Assembly: GCF_018687715.1 (NCBI RefSeq)
Contig: NC_056756.1
Location: 37,544,480-37,608,479, forward strand
Direction: 5' to 3'
DNA: 64,000 bases
Source: Carya illinoinensis
Lineage: Eukaryota; Streptophyta; Magnoliopsida; Fagales; Juglandaceae
This document shows, piece after piece, positions 23,440 to 34,556 of the stretch (position 1 is its first letter; each line of letters begins with the position of its first letter). The position numbers and the translations under genes are program-made. Below the pieces are notes generated by a model, which saw nothing but the letters and a program-made list of their open reading frames with translations, was not told where the DNA came from and did not search any database.

Positions 23440-24848
23440 TGTTGAACCCAAGTTTTCAAGTTTTGTGTAGTTATATATCTACACATGAATTTTGATGATA
23501 ACAAATGAATTCAAAGAATAAAGAAGTTTCAAACTCAAGTTGTCTACACAATGGAGTCAAGCACATCAAGGAAATAAGCACGAGCAAGAAGGGAACAAGT
23601 TCATATTAAAATTATAGAGTCATGTTGTAAATCTCTTCAAAATTCGAAATTAGGATTAATGCTCAAAATTAATATTTTATCATAAAGCATTAAAATACAT
23701 TTTCCACATGTGCATGAATATTTTTGAAAATTAAATTTAAAAATTCTGAAAGATGATTGATTGTCATCTTTTACATGTGCATGTCTTGATTAAAGGGTTG
23801 AACTTTGAAAATATTAAAGATGATTGATTGTCATCTTTCACATGTGCATGTTTTATTTGAATATTTTCAAAAGTAATTGATGCTATTTTAGACTTATACA
23901 AAAGGTAGATGATTTTGTTTGAAAAATTTAAAAAGTAAAGTGTGCTCATTTTGTCATATATAAAAAGTAAAAGATTAGGTTTGAATTTTTTTGAAAAGGA
24001 AAGTGTGTCCTTTTTGTCATATGTAAAAAGTAAAAGATTAGGTTTGAATTTTTTGAAAAGGAAAGTGTGCTCCTTTTGTCATATGCAAAAAGTAAAAGAT
24101 TAGGTTTGAATTTTTTGAAAAAGAAAACGTGCTCCTTTTATCATATGTCAAAAGTAAAAGATTAGGTTTGATTTTTTTGAAAAAGTGAATGATATTATTT
24201 TTGACATGTGAATCTTTTTAAATTTGAATATGAAGTCTCATATGCCTATAAATAGATCATTTGAGAGCTTCACATTTACAACACTAAGAGCATACAACAT
24301 TCATTCAAAGCTTTCATTCTTTCTTCTCTAAGCATTGAGCCTTAATCCTTGTTCATTTTAAGAGATATAGTTTGCACTGTATTGTTCTTATTTGACTCAT
24401 TGAGAAGTGTTTTCTGATAACCTACCCACTATCAGCTCTTGTATCAGTAAAAGGATGTGTATAACTCTTGTGCGTGTAGAAAGTGTTCTACACAGGGAAT
24501 AGTTAAATTACCACGTGTAAGGTGATTGCAAGTGTAGAGGGTGTTCTACACGGATCCTTTGTAGCGGTGTTGTTCAAAGGTGTAAATAGGTTTCTATTTC
24601 CACCTGAAGGAGGTTGAATAGTGAATTTGGAGATCCTCAAGGGGTAGCTTGAGGCGAGGACGTAGGCAGTGGGGCCGAACCTCGTTAACATACTGAGTTT
24701 GCTTCTCTCTTACCTTTATTCTTTATATTTATTACTGTTTCGTATTTTGTTTATATTTTATATTATATATTTGATTTATAATTGTTATTTTTTTTAAATA
24801 CAACTCAATTCACCCCAACCCCCTCTTGTGTTAGTCATCTGGGCAACA
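23440..24848 (+). mobile_element. Solo LTR, Ty1/copia-like (SIRE/Maximus style)
   Basis: A 1409-bp sequence from TGTTGAACCC to TCTGGGCAACA, with the perfect terminal inverted repeat TGTTG/CAACA and perfect TSD ATTTT (23435-23439 and 24849-24853). A clear TATA box, TATAAATA, is at 24247-24254. The 3' part carries 'ctcaattcaccccaaccccctc'. The interior has four ~62-bp direct repeats (see separate entry). Assignment to the SIRE/Maximus group rests on remembered LTR style and is an inference. Confidence 0.9.
23930..24190 (+). repeat. ~62-bp tandem repeats in the U3 of the solo LTR
   Basis: 'gtcatat' with the following 'aaaagtaaaagattaggtt' recurs at 23953, 24016, 24078 and 24140 (spacings 63, 62, 62). 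The array lies just upstream of the TATA box at 24247, the position expected for U3 enhancer-like repeats. An enhancer role is inference. Confidence 0.85.
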
Positions 24849-25520
24849 ATTTTTAACTTATTATTATTTCAGGATTTATGATCTAGAATTTGATTCTCAC
24901 ATAACTCAACACAATAGAACGTCTTAGTGAACTCACTACCAACCAAAATTGATCAAACTTCCTAATGTTATGATTTTGTTAATTTATAATTAGTTGTAAT
25001 GTTAATAATTAATGGTATAATTTGTAGTATTTATTATTTTATGTTTTTGTAATTTTGTAATTGTTTAATTGTTGACACGATTTTGTAATTTTTATCATTG
25101 TAAATTTGTAATAGCTTAATGCATGCCTTAGTTACTTAGTAGTTAGTGATGGTTATTACTTAATAATTAATAGGTTAATAGTATTAGGTTGACCGTTGAA
25201 GTTTTTGAACTTGAAATTTAGTAATTAGTATTTGTATTCCTAATTTTTTTTTCAGTTTTGTTAATATATAAATAAAGTTGTAGTTAAATTTTTAATCCAA
25301 AAACAGGTCTGGATTGTGTTTTTATGTTATTCTGAGTCCAAAAAAATTATTTGGGCTCAAAATTGTCCAAATAATTTAAATGGGCCAAGGTCCAATTACA
25401 CAGAAACGGGGGGTGGACGGGGGAAAGTCCACCCCCTCTACCGGCTGGGATACCGCGGGGGCGGGGACAAAAGTCTTCCCCTTGCATGGGCGGGGGAGGG
25501 GTAGCACCCCTACTATCAAT

Positions 25521-26325
25521 GGAAGATGGACAAATCATATAAGAACATACAACAAAAAACAAAAGTATTAAAATAAATAAAAGGAAATACCTGAAGTACC
25601 ATATATAGATACAAGCTTGAACTTGCTCCTCGAGGAACAAACAGTAAGAATGGTCAATTTACGATGATTCCTCTACAATTTTTAGTCTCTCTGTTGAAGA
25701 AGAAGTGTGTAATATAAGGTTACATGTATGCAGTCACCGACATCCTAGATCAATGTAGCCAATAATGGTACCCTAAAAAATTTATCTTCCAATCGAGCTT
25801 TTAATCAAAGGCAAGGTGGAGCTAGCTAGAAAATACGTGCCTTTTTTTTTTTTTTTGGTTCTTGACTAGTGCTTTCTTGTTCTTGAATATATACGTACAG
25901 CTGATCCTATGAGATTAGCTTTCCTGAAATCAAGACTACATAAATTAAACTGCATTATGAAAAATTTACACCTATAAACAATGAGCTCACTATTAGTCGA
26001 CATAAATTTATATACCTCAAAAAATTATATAATTGGTACGATCAGCACAGTATTACTGACCCTGTTAGTCAAGCTTTCTATATTGTTCCGTTCGCCATTC
26101 TCTTGAACAAGCTACACTTTACTTGCCCAACTGTTTTCTCATTGCCATCCTTTGTTTTTAGGAGGGCATCTCTTCCCGCCTTGCTTCGGCTCGGTTCTCA
26201 CAGTTTCTCCACTCTCTCCTCTTTTATCTTCTTGTTTATTTTCAATGCAAACTTGATTAGAGAAAAAAAGAAGAAGAAAGAAGAAGAAGAAGGTAAAAGT
26301 CCTAGAGAGGTCCGGCCCCTTTTAC

Positions 26326-26358
<33 letters not shown>

Positions 26359-29300
26359 TATATCGTAGTATTATATATCCTCTTTTAAGCTTGCTCCTTT
26401 TTCTTGTCTCATCGGTGTTTTGGGTCCCATGAGTACCATGTTTGTCCCCCAACAAAAGTAACAGTACAGACAATTTTCATACACTTGGATGATTTCAGGG
26501 CTTCCTGCTTGAAAATTTTTTAACATTGTTAATTATCTTTATTTTGGATTTTATCATCTTCATTACACGTACAAATTAATGCTACACATTCTAAATAGTT
26601 TCACAAGTCAACTATTTAAATAAATTTGTAATAGTTTCTTGATTTTATGTTAACCAATTAAGAAATGTTAGAAATAACTCACAAAAAGTCCATGATTTTG
26701 TCCATAGTATGCATTATAACAGTTATAATCTATGGCCCAAAGGTAAGCTAAGGTTGTAATCACATCCTCAAATTAAGAAAAAGCCAGCCAAATCAGATGT
26801 TCAAAAAGTCTTATTTTAATTACAAGTCAGAGAATTAGTAGCTTAATTCAAAGTGGTTAGAGATATCAAAATGCAATGGCTCACATGATGCCTTATAATA
26901 AGCAACATTCATCACTCCACTTCCAATTGATACCTATCATAATGATAAATAACTCGCGACTCTCGCCATGACACTCTCTTGAATTCTAGTACTAATTTGA
27001 TTGTTAAATATACCTACAAATTAAATATACTCTAAATTTACACAGCAAACTAAATATATCTATTTTGTTCTTAATGTCAATGTTTAATTCACATAAATGA
27101 ACTCTAAATTTCCATAGGTACTAAAAGATTGCATGAAAAATAAAGTATATGAACAATAAATAACTGGAGGATTCATCTAAACACAACTGATCATCATCAA
27201 AGGATGAGATGGGAAATCACACTTGAAGCTAGCTCCAACAGCGCAAGCGCTAGCCTTCGACATCAAATTTAGTATCTTACATATGTGCTGCTGCATGCAA
27301 GATATTTCTTCACCGTTAATTTGGCTGGACGTCTCATTTGTGTATCACTGAATTGGAGAGCAATTGGCTTGCCATCAATACCATCCGCCTGGCTAGATTT
27401 GAGATTCTCCACCATTTTTTTTTAACTCAATCGCATTCTATAATTTAGAAAGAGATAGACACAATATATGGACCCGGAAACATTAAATCCTAGAGTCCAC
27501 ATTATTTACTGGCAGTATTTAATGCGCATTATCAAAATACGCATTAATGCGTATTTTTAAAGTTCATAATGCAGTGTGGTTCACATAAAGTATTTATCTC
27601 TGTCGGACTACAGAAAATGTTTGAACCAGAAAATTGTAGGGAATTATGATCGGCCTCCAATAATCCGAGAGAGATAGATACTGCATTCTGAATTTCTGAC
27701 ACCATTTGTGCTCTGTTGATAATATGGAGGCAATGCCAAATATAAAAATGCATAATGTTCAAGTCATTTACATATAGAATTTGTATTCTTCCATAAAAAT
27801 AAATTTTAGTTATAAGAGTTCTTCTAATCAATAGTCCTACAGCACCACTCACATGTTGATGTGAACTTTTACTATTTATTTTTTTTCCTCAGTAAATATG
27901 TGGTATACGGCTAATTAATCAGTAAATGTTTTCTACTTATAATCGTAGCCTTGCGGCCAAGCCAAAACAAGTGTACGAATTAAAAAAAAAAAAAAAAACA
28001 GAAATTCACGGGAAAAGATTCGAGCCATCACAAGATCGATCATGAAGCAATGATTATGTCCTCTGCTGCATCATGTTACAACTATTGGAACGTAGTCCTC
28101 TATTAATTGCACATTGCATCTTAATTAAAGGGGAAGCTGCGAAGTTTACGTACGTAGTGCTATTAACATGTCAATCAGTACTGTCCCATTCTATGGTTAG
28201 AATGGGCCATGAAAGCTAAGAGAGGGTTTATTGCTTCAGCATATATATCTATATATGTGTGTGTGAGGCCCATATGTATATATACTATATAATTTCTAAA
28301 GCACAATGTTCTTCTCTTGTTAAGCTACGCCCTTTCTTATACTTTTTAAATAAAATAAAATAAATCGTAATAATAAGAATGTCATAATATCATCATTCAT
28401 CTTCTTACCAACGTTACGTGCTCTTTATTACCACTTCATTATACGTCTAGTATATTTCTCGTCTCTTGCACTTTTCGTCAGTTACTATTTTGCTCATTAT
28501 TAGGCTAATCCTCATCTACCAATTCATTACCCTTTCTCACACTTCAAGTGGCACCTTGTTCCTTGGTAAATTAAGGACCTGGCAAGGATTCGTGATGCCG
28601 AAAGTGCCAGCCAATCGGCCATACCCAAGCTCTAATCGGCTTAAACATGCAATGCTCACTACGAAAAACGCGTGTAAGGAATAGATATCTAGTTTGTAGC
28701 AAAAAAGTAAAGGAGTCTGGAAGCTAAACGTTATAGTAACAGAAATATAAAAATCATATATATATATATATAATATAAATAATTACTTAAAAACATCAAC
28801 AAATCTCTTCATACCTTCAATAATGACACATATCCAGCTGTTCGTTTCGTATACCCAAAATAAGGTTGATTGAACATATATGGTCGTGTGACCGTTAACT
28901 AAACATACAACTCTCCGATAGAAACAGACTTACACACCTATTACTCAGGCTAGATTAGTTCTTCCTACTCAGATATCTCTCCTGGATCTACCTCTGCATC
29001 AAAATCTATAATTCTCAAATCAAAATCATAGGTAGGTTATGCAGCTATGATAAAGCCATAATGAGAAAGAATGCACGTGAATATGCAATGAATACTTTCT
29101 TACGAAATGGGTGAACACATATATTAGTGCATGGCAAGGAATCACCCTCATAGGCAAAAACACACGTATTTGTAAGTATGGTAATGAATCACACTCTCAG
29201 TAAAACACAATTATATAAACATAGCGAGCAATCACCCTATGAGGAGTTTCCATCGGTACAAAACTCAGTATATATACACATCGCTAAGTTGAGGAATTAT

Positions 29301-29470
29301 CACCTTCTTTGGCATGTAAAACTCATTATATTGATCATAAAGATATTTGTCACACAAATAACCATTGCCTAAAATGCCAACATGGGAAGCCACTGCACCG
29401 TTTGAAATCGGGAAATCACCTTATGGTCACCTAATTCGGTTCTTGATAATTGATATACATCCTAAGGGCT
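25521..29470. other. AT-rich intergenic sequence, no supported gene
   Basis: Simple repeats only: T-run near 25838-25856, 'agaagaag' run near 26266-26292, (TA)n near 26330-26358 and an A-run near 27980-27998. Open frames such as 27852-27544 (minus) and 26103-26432 (plus) show no recognisable domain and are not called. 29100-29470 shows degenerate 'gaatcacc...' repeats that resemble 29780-29905. Confidence 0.45.
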
Positions 29471-29762
29471 CTATATTTTTTTTAATGAATAGCACCATGC
29501 TCCCCAAGGTGAGATACTAGGCTTGATAAATCCCTTCGTCAACAACTCCTCCAGTTGGCTCTTCAACACTTTCAACTTAGTAATTGGGACCATCCTATAG
29601 GGTGCCTTATGCACTAAAATTGTGTCTGGTTCCAACTCAATTGAGAACTCGACTTCTCTATAACAAGGAAATCCTTGTAATTCCCCGAACACGTTCGAGA
29701 ATTAAGTCACAATGGGTATATCCCCTATCTCCTTAGATTCTTTCTCCTAAGTACTAAGTAGG
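29471..29762 (-). pseudogene. Ty3/gypsy reverse transcriptase N-terminal fragment
   Basis: The minus frame 29692-29471 reads REVEFSIELEPDT, then APYRM, then LKSQLEELLTKGFIKPSISP, the classic start of gypsy RT of the chromovirus group. Sequence just upstream on the minus strand (to about 29762) continues the preceding linker with a stop. Downstream of the SPWGA block the homology stops abruptly, with no palm or YxDD. It is an isolated ~100-codon remnant. Similar AT-rich sequence lies on both sides (29260-29380 and 29780-29905), so the fragment may sit inside a rearranged repeat. Confidence 0.8.
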
Positions 29763-31151
29763 CGAGGAGTTACGATGTATACAAAAATTAGTACATATAC
29801 ATATCGCCGAAGTGAGGAATCACTCTCTTCTTTAGAATTTAAAAATTATCATATTCATCACATAGATGTTCATGTTCATCACATAAATATTCGTCACACA
29901 AGGAAAGCTGCTCCCACCCGTCAAACATGCAAGCCGACTTGCCTAGCCCAAAATAAGTTAACACTACACAGAGATATACATCTTGTATTGGGGAATGTCT
30001 ACTTGGCCAACCAACTCGAAGAGACCCCATGTGAGAGCTTAGAAGATCCTCCTTCTCGTTTATCAGATGAGGCTAACATGATACCATCCCGCTCTAATCA
30101 ACATGGGTACTCTCTCTACCCATATGAAGCTTGTCACAACTCATCGCACCGCAAGAATGGTTTGGAGAAACAATAAGCTTCCCATCCCTAATGATTGACA
30201 AACAATAAGATTATTCATATAGAGATATATACCGAAAACAATTACATTTAAAGTTTTAGAAAATTTGAAGTAAAAATATTCATAAACATAATGGCAAAAA
30301 TATTTATTAATTCATGATCATAAAGGTAGAGATTAAAGAGTACGCATATGCCAAATTCCATAACATTCTTACACAAAATTTACCCGCCATTCCTCAGTAG
30401 TGTATTTAAAGCTAGCCTACCTCACTATCTTAGAATTATGATGTGTTGTGCTACTCCTTTTCTGTCTCTTTTGAAGTCACTTGCTTTCTTCAAAGAATTC
30501 GAGTCCAAGGCTCTTAGGTGTGTACGATATCAAAAGTGAGATTTTTACTTTTACCTTAAGCCTTTTATAGAATGGGATCATTAGGTTTCCTTCTCACAAC
30601 CTTTCGAATCTAAATGTGCTTGAAAAGGAGTCCTCAAGTCTCGATCATCCTATTGTAGGAGGATAGGGATAGACTAACAGTGCATGGTTCACCTGTCCTG
30701 ATAGCCTACCTTACGTCCAATCTTCAGTCTCACTTCCAGTGAGGATTGTCCATGTGACGTTGGACCATACCTTTGTGTTCAAATGATATGATCTATCAAG
30801 TCGTAATCTTTTCTAAAAACCCACTTTGGATGTGATTAATCTTCAAATGGAGCATGGGGTTCTATGCACAACATTGCTACATTCTGAGTGTTTTTGTGTT
30901 ATCCCGAAAAGCTCATACACTTGCAAGAGTTTTGTCCTTGACCGTTGCTCGCCTTAGGTTTGCTCCTTGCCTTCATACTATTGGGTCATTTTACCATAAC
31001 TACAAGCCTCTTTAGCTCATCGTTCTCATCTAAGTGCGTTAGGCTGCTTTTCTAGCTTGTTTGTCATAAGTGAAAAGTCATTTATCACCTTGTACCAGGA
31101 TGTGTCAGCCAGGCTTTCTACATGGTGTTGCTCACTCCCATATGTTGGACT
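29763..31151. other. Unassigned sequence between RT fragment and CACTA element
   Basis: Moderately GC-richer than its surroundings, with several short open frames on both strands, none with a recognisable domain. It could be non-coding or LTR sequence of the element that supplied the RT fragment, but I found no ends or TSD. Confidence 0.4.
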
Positions 31152-31277
31152 TGTCACTACAACAACAATCATTTTTTGGGACGAAATTGCTTTGGGACGA
31201 ATTAGAAATCGTCCCAAAAAGTGAGATTTTGGAACAAAATTTGAATTTCGTTCTAAAATAATGACGGAATGTCAGAC

Positions 31278-31552
31278 CGTTCGAACGCGTTCGAACGTTA
31301 TTCTTAGGGATGAAATTTTTTGTCCCAAATAAGTTAATCGTTCGACCGTTAATGATTAACCATTCGAACGTTTAATTGTTACCGTTTGAACGTAATATTG
31401 GCGCAATAGGCAAAATTATTTTGGAGGGAAATTGACAAACCGTTCGAACGGTAAATTATAAACGTTCGAATGATGCATATTCACCGTTCAAACGTTATTT
31501 GAAGCGTTCGAACGTGGTACCGTTCGAACTGTAAGTTAATACCGTTCGAACG
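31278..31552. repeat. Left subterminal cluster of CGTTCGAACG palindromes
   Basis: Perfect 10-bp palindromes at 31278, 31288 (directly abutting), 31441, 31505 and 31543, with several one-base variants between. A matching right cluster has perfect copies at 34021, 34105, 34218 and 34282, and internal ones are at 32501, 32521, 33008 and 33030. In En/Spm, short subterminal repeats are the transposase-binding sites, so a similar role is inferred. Confidence 0.9.
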
Positions 31553-33664
31553 TATTAACTGAAAATTAATACCCTTCCCTAATTAATCCAAATTTCATGA
31601 TAATAAATGTTATTTAAATGCAATATTCGGTATTAATTATATTAAATATAATAATTAATTCAATTATAATATATTTTAACTGTTAAATATATTAAATGCA
31701 ATATATTTAATGCGCTTATATATTATTAAACACTATATATTATATTTATAATTATATATATATAGTATATATTATATTATATTTAATTAAAATATATTAT
31801 ACTATTGAATATTATATAGTATATAGTATACGTTAGATTATATAGTATAATTAATATAATATAGATTACTATATACATGAAACTATGTTCATGTATTTAT
31901 ATAACATATATATTATATGTGATATTAACTAATATATATATATATATTTAATAGTATATGTATTACATGACTTGTTTAGTATATTTTTCATATTATATTG
32001 CAGTTATAGGCTAATTAGATGACACTCTCTATTCTAGCACTATAAATGACACTATATATACTCAATTTTAATTTTTGTATCATTATAATACACTCTAATT
32101 GATAGTAGTATAGATGACACTATATATAATAGTAGATATCATATTATTAAATAATATTATAATAATAATATAATATAATAAACACTATATATATATATAT
32201 ATGCATGTGATACATATAACCCTATGCTATGATACAATATATATGTTATATATAATAGGTTAATATATGTAATTGACTATAATACTAGATGTAATATGAT
32301 ATTTTATACTATATATGTTACTAAACTATATAATATATGTTTGATTATATATTATATAGTTATATTACTATGTCTCTAAACTATAGTATATTTACAAGTT
32401 ATTATATTTAAAGGTATAGTGCAAAAAAAAAAATACAACAAGCAACATTTTAATTTGACATTTGAACGGTTTAAAATAACCGTTCAAACGTATAAGAAAA
32501 CGTTCGAACGGCCATTTTCACGTTCGAACGTTTAATTAGAGGGGGAAAATTTTCCCGCTAATCTATTTGATGTTCGAACGTTCATTAAATAACCGTTCGA
32601 ATGTTAATGTTCTACATTTATACAACAGAACCTCACAATCTCGCACTCGTTCCAGTCGACTTCCAGTCGCTCCCACGCTCATTTTCTTCCAACCAACGAC
32701 ATTATTCTTCAATCCAGCCCTCAAATATTACTAACTTCTATCAATCTCTTATATTTTCGGATTAAGAGGTTGTTTTTATCGTTTGGTGAAGAGTATTTAA
32801 GTTTTGGACATTGGGTACGGGTGGATTTTCCGATTTATCTCTCCAAATCAGGTATTCTCCTTAAATATATTCTCATTTTAGATTTTATATAAGTGTTTTC
32901 GTTTGCTATAATGAGTTCGTCATATAATTTGCTGTCTTTTGATATAATTTGGACTGTAAATGTTGAGGTTTTCGGAGGTTGAAGACGACTGTAATCTGGA
33001 ATTAATCCGTTCGAACGGTATTCGTGTGCCGTTCGAACGTATGTCCTTAAATCGAACGGTGACTAGCATCGTTTGAACGTTATGTTGGTCAGTGTTAAAA
33101 TAATTAATACTTTAAATGCAAGAATTGAATTAAAAATTAATTATTTATAATTTACATTTAATAATACTTAAATACTTAAAAGATTAAAGTAATCAAATGA
33201 GAATGAATTAAATTACAAATCATCTAAGATTTAATAATACTTAAATATTTAATAGTTGAATTATTCAACTACAGGTTAATACAAATAGTTTTGTTTTAAT
33301 AACACAAAAATACTTAATCTTTGAATTAATAAAATGAATTTTAAATAAAATACAAATAATCTAGATTTAATAATACTTAAATACTTAAAAGTTAAAAGTA
33401 ATCAAATGAATTTGAATTAAAATATAAATTCCGAATTATAATTAATAAAATGAATGTTAATTACAATACAAATAGTTATAATTATTAACTAGAATGTTAA
33501 TTACAATACAAATAGTTATAATTGTTAATTAAAATGTTAATTAAAATACAAATAGTTATAATTAATAAAATATTTTGAAAGATATAAAACAACTATCTAA
33601 TTATTTAATAATATAAATACTTAATTAACATATCTTGCATTGTTTGTTTGATACATGTTATATT

Positions 33665-33829
33665 GAAGAATTGGTTGCAAAACAACAAGATTTAGAGGCT
33701 CAATTGGCGAGACAATGAGACATGGAGATGCGCCTCAAACAACATGAAGAAGAACAAGCAGAGTTCAGGAGAGATATGCAACTCCAAATGCAACAGCTTA
33801 TGCAACAGTACAGGCCTCCAACCAACTGA
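33665..33829 (+). pseudogene. Remnant last exon of a CACTA (Ptta/En-Spm type) protein
   Basis: 54 in-frame codons ending at TGA 33827-33829, with one internal TGA at about 33716. The product is a Gln/Glu-rich coiled-coil tail (VAKQQDLEAQLARQ, then LKQHEEEQAEFRRDMQLQ) ending RPPTN. This resembles the C-terminal coiled coil of plant Ptta/En-Spm family proteins (family recalled from memory). No other exon of that protein is visible in the element. Confidence 0.55.
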
Positions 33830-34556
33830 TGGTTTTTTACGTCTAGTTTATGACATTATCTAATTATGTATGAACAATGCTAGTATCATGGTTATTTATT
33901 TCTTCACACTTATTATAAAACTTTTGTGAGTAATTAAACAGTTCCTAATTTATGTTTTTCAAATATTATGGATGTCTATTTAGTTTTTTTATAATTATTG
34001 GTTTTAATAAAAATAATATCCGTTCGAACGATCGTGTCACGTTCAAACATTAATGGTTAGGCCGTTCAAACAATAATGTACCGTTCAAACATTAATGACC
34101 AAACCGTTCGAACGATTCCAGATGCTCAAAAAACGTTCAAACGCAGGTCATTACCATAGCGTTCGAACATTGATCAGCACCGTTCAATCTCTTATACCGT
34201 TCGATCTATTCTTTTAACGTTCGAACGTAATTCTATTGATCGTTTGAACGTATCTTAATAACTATTCAAAAGATACATTAACGTTCGAACGGTAACTGAG
34301 AAGCATTCGAACGCCATTCTGGAACAAATTTTAACCGTGACAAAAAAGGTTATCGTTCGAATGGTATCGAACGGTCAATTTCAAAATCGTTCCAAAAGAT
34401 ATATTTTGGGACGAAATTGTGATTTTCGTCCCAATATATCTTCTGGGACAGTGATGTTGGGACGACCTTGGGACGAAATTTTTTCGTCCCAAAAAATCTT
34501 TTACAACGAAATCTATATATTTTGGGACGAAAATTTTCGTCCCAAAAAATGTTTTA

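Larger units (their letters stand above)
18858..25512 (+). mobile_element. hAT-superfamily DNA transposon (nested host)
   Basis: The left end TAGGGGGCCC and right end GCACCCCTA form a short, imperfect TIR (TAGGGG). The flanks are AAATCAAT (18850-18857) and CTATCAAT (25513-25520), matching at 6 of 8 positions as expected for an old 8-bp hAT duplication. Between them lie a C/G-rich subterminal 5' part with 'cccgccccgtcccg', a 5' leader intron, a BED/hATC-type transposase pseudogene, a MITE (21755-22038), a copia-type solo LTR (23440-24848) and a GC-rich 3' subterminal part. Without the two inserts it is about 5 kb. The superfamily call is firm from the transposase; the exact ends are less certain. 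Confidence 0.78.
31155..34556 (+). mobile_element. CACTA (En/Spm)-like element, internally deleted, palindrome-rich
   Basis: The left end reads CACTACAACAACAATCATTTTTTGGGACG (positions 31155-31183; terminal CACTACAACAA is the CACTA signature). The right end, read on the minus strand from about 34555, has the same block ATTTTTTGGGACGAAA but lacks the outermost CACTACAA bases, so that end is truncated or diverged. Subterminal inverted blocks with repeated 'gggacgaaat' and 'cgtccca' occur at 31183-31260 and 34385-34550. The element holds 13 perfect copies of CGTTCGAACG, a leader-like GC-richer patch (32620-32860) and a remnant coding exon (33665-33829). Most of the transposase coding sequence is absent. 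The 3-bp TSD could not be confirmed. Confidence 0.72.

Noticed and set aside
23930..24190. CRISPR-like regular repeats
   Set aside because: Plant context, no unique spacers, and the units are tandem within an LTR.
26103..26473. Overlapping plus and minus open frames around 26.2-26.4 kb
   Set aside because: They translate an agaag run and a (TA)n tract on both strands; low complexity without any domain.
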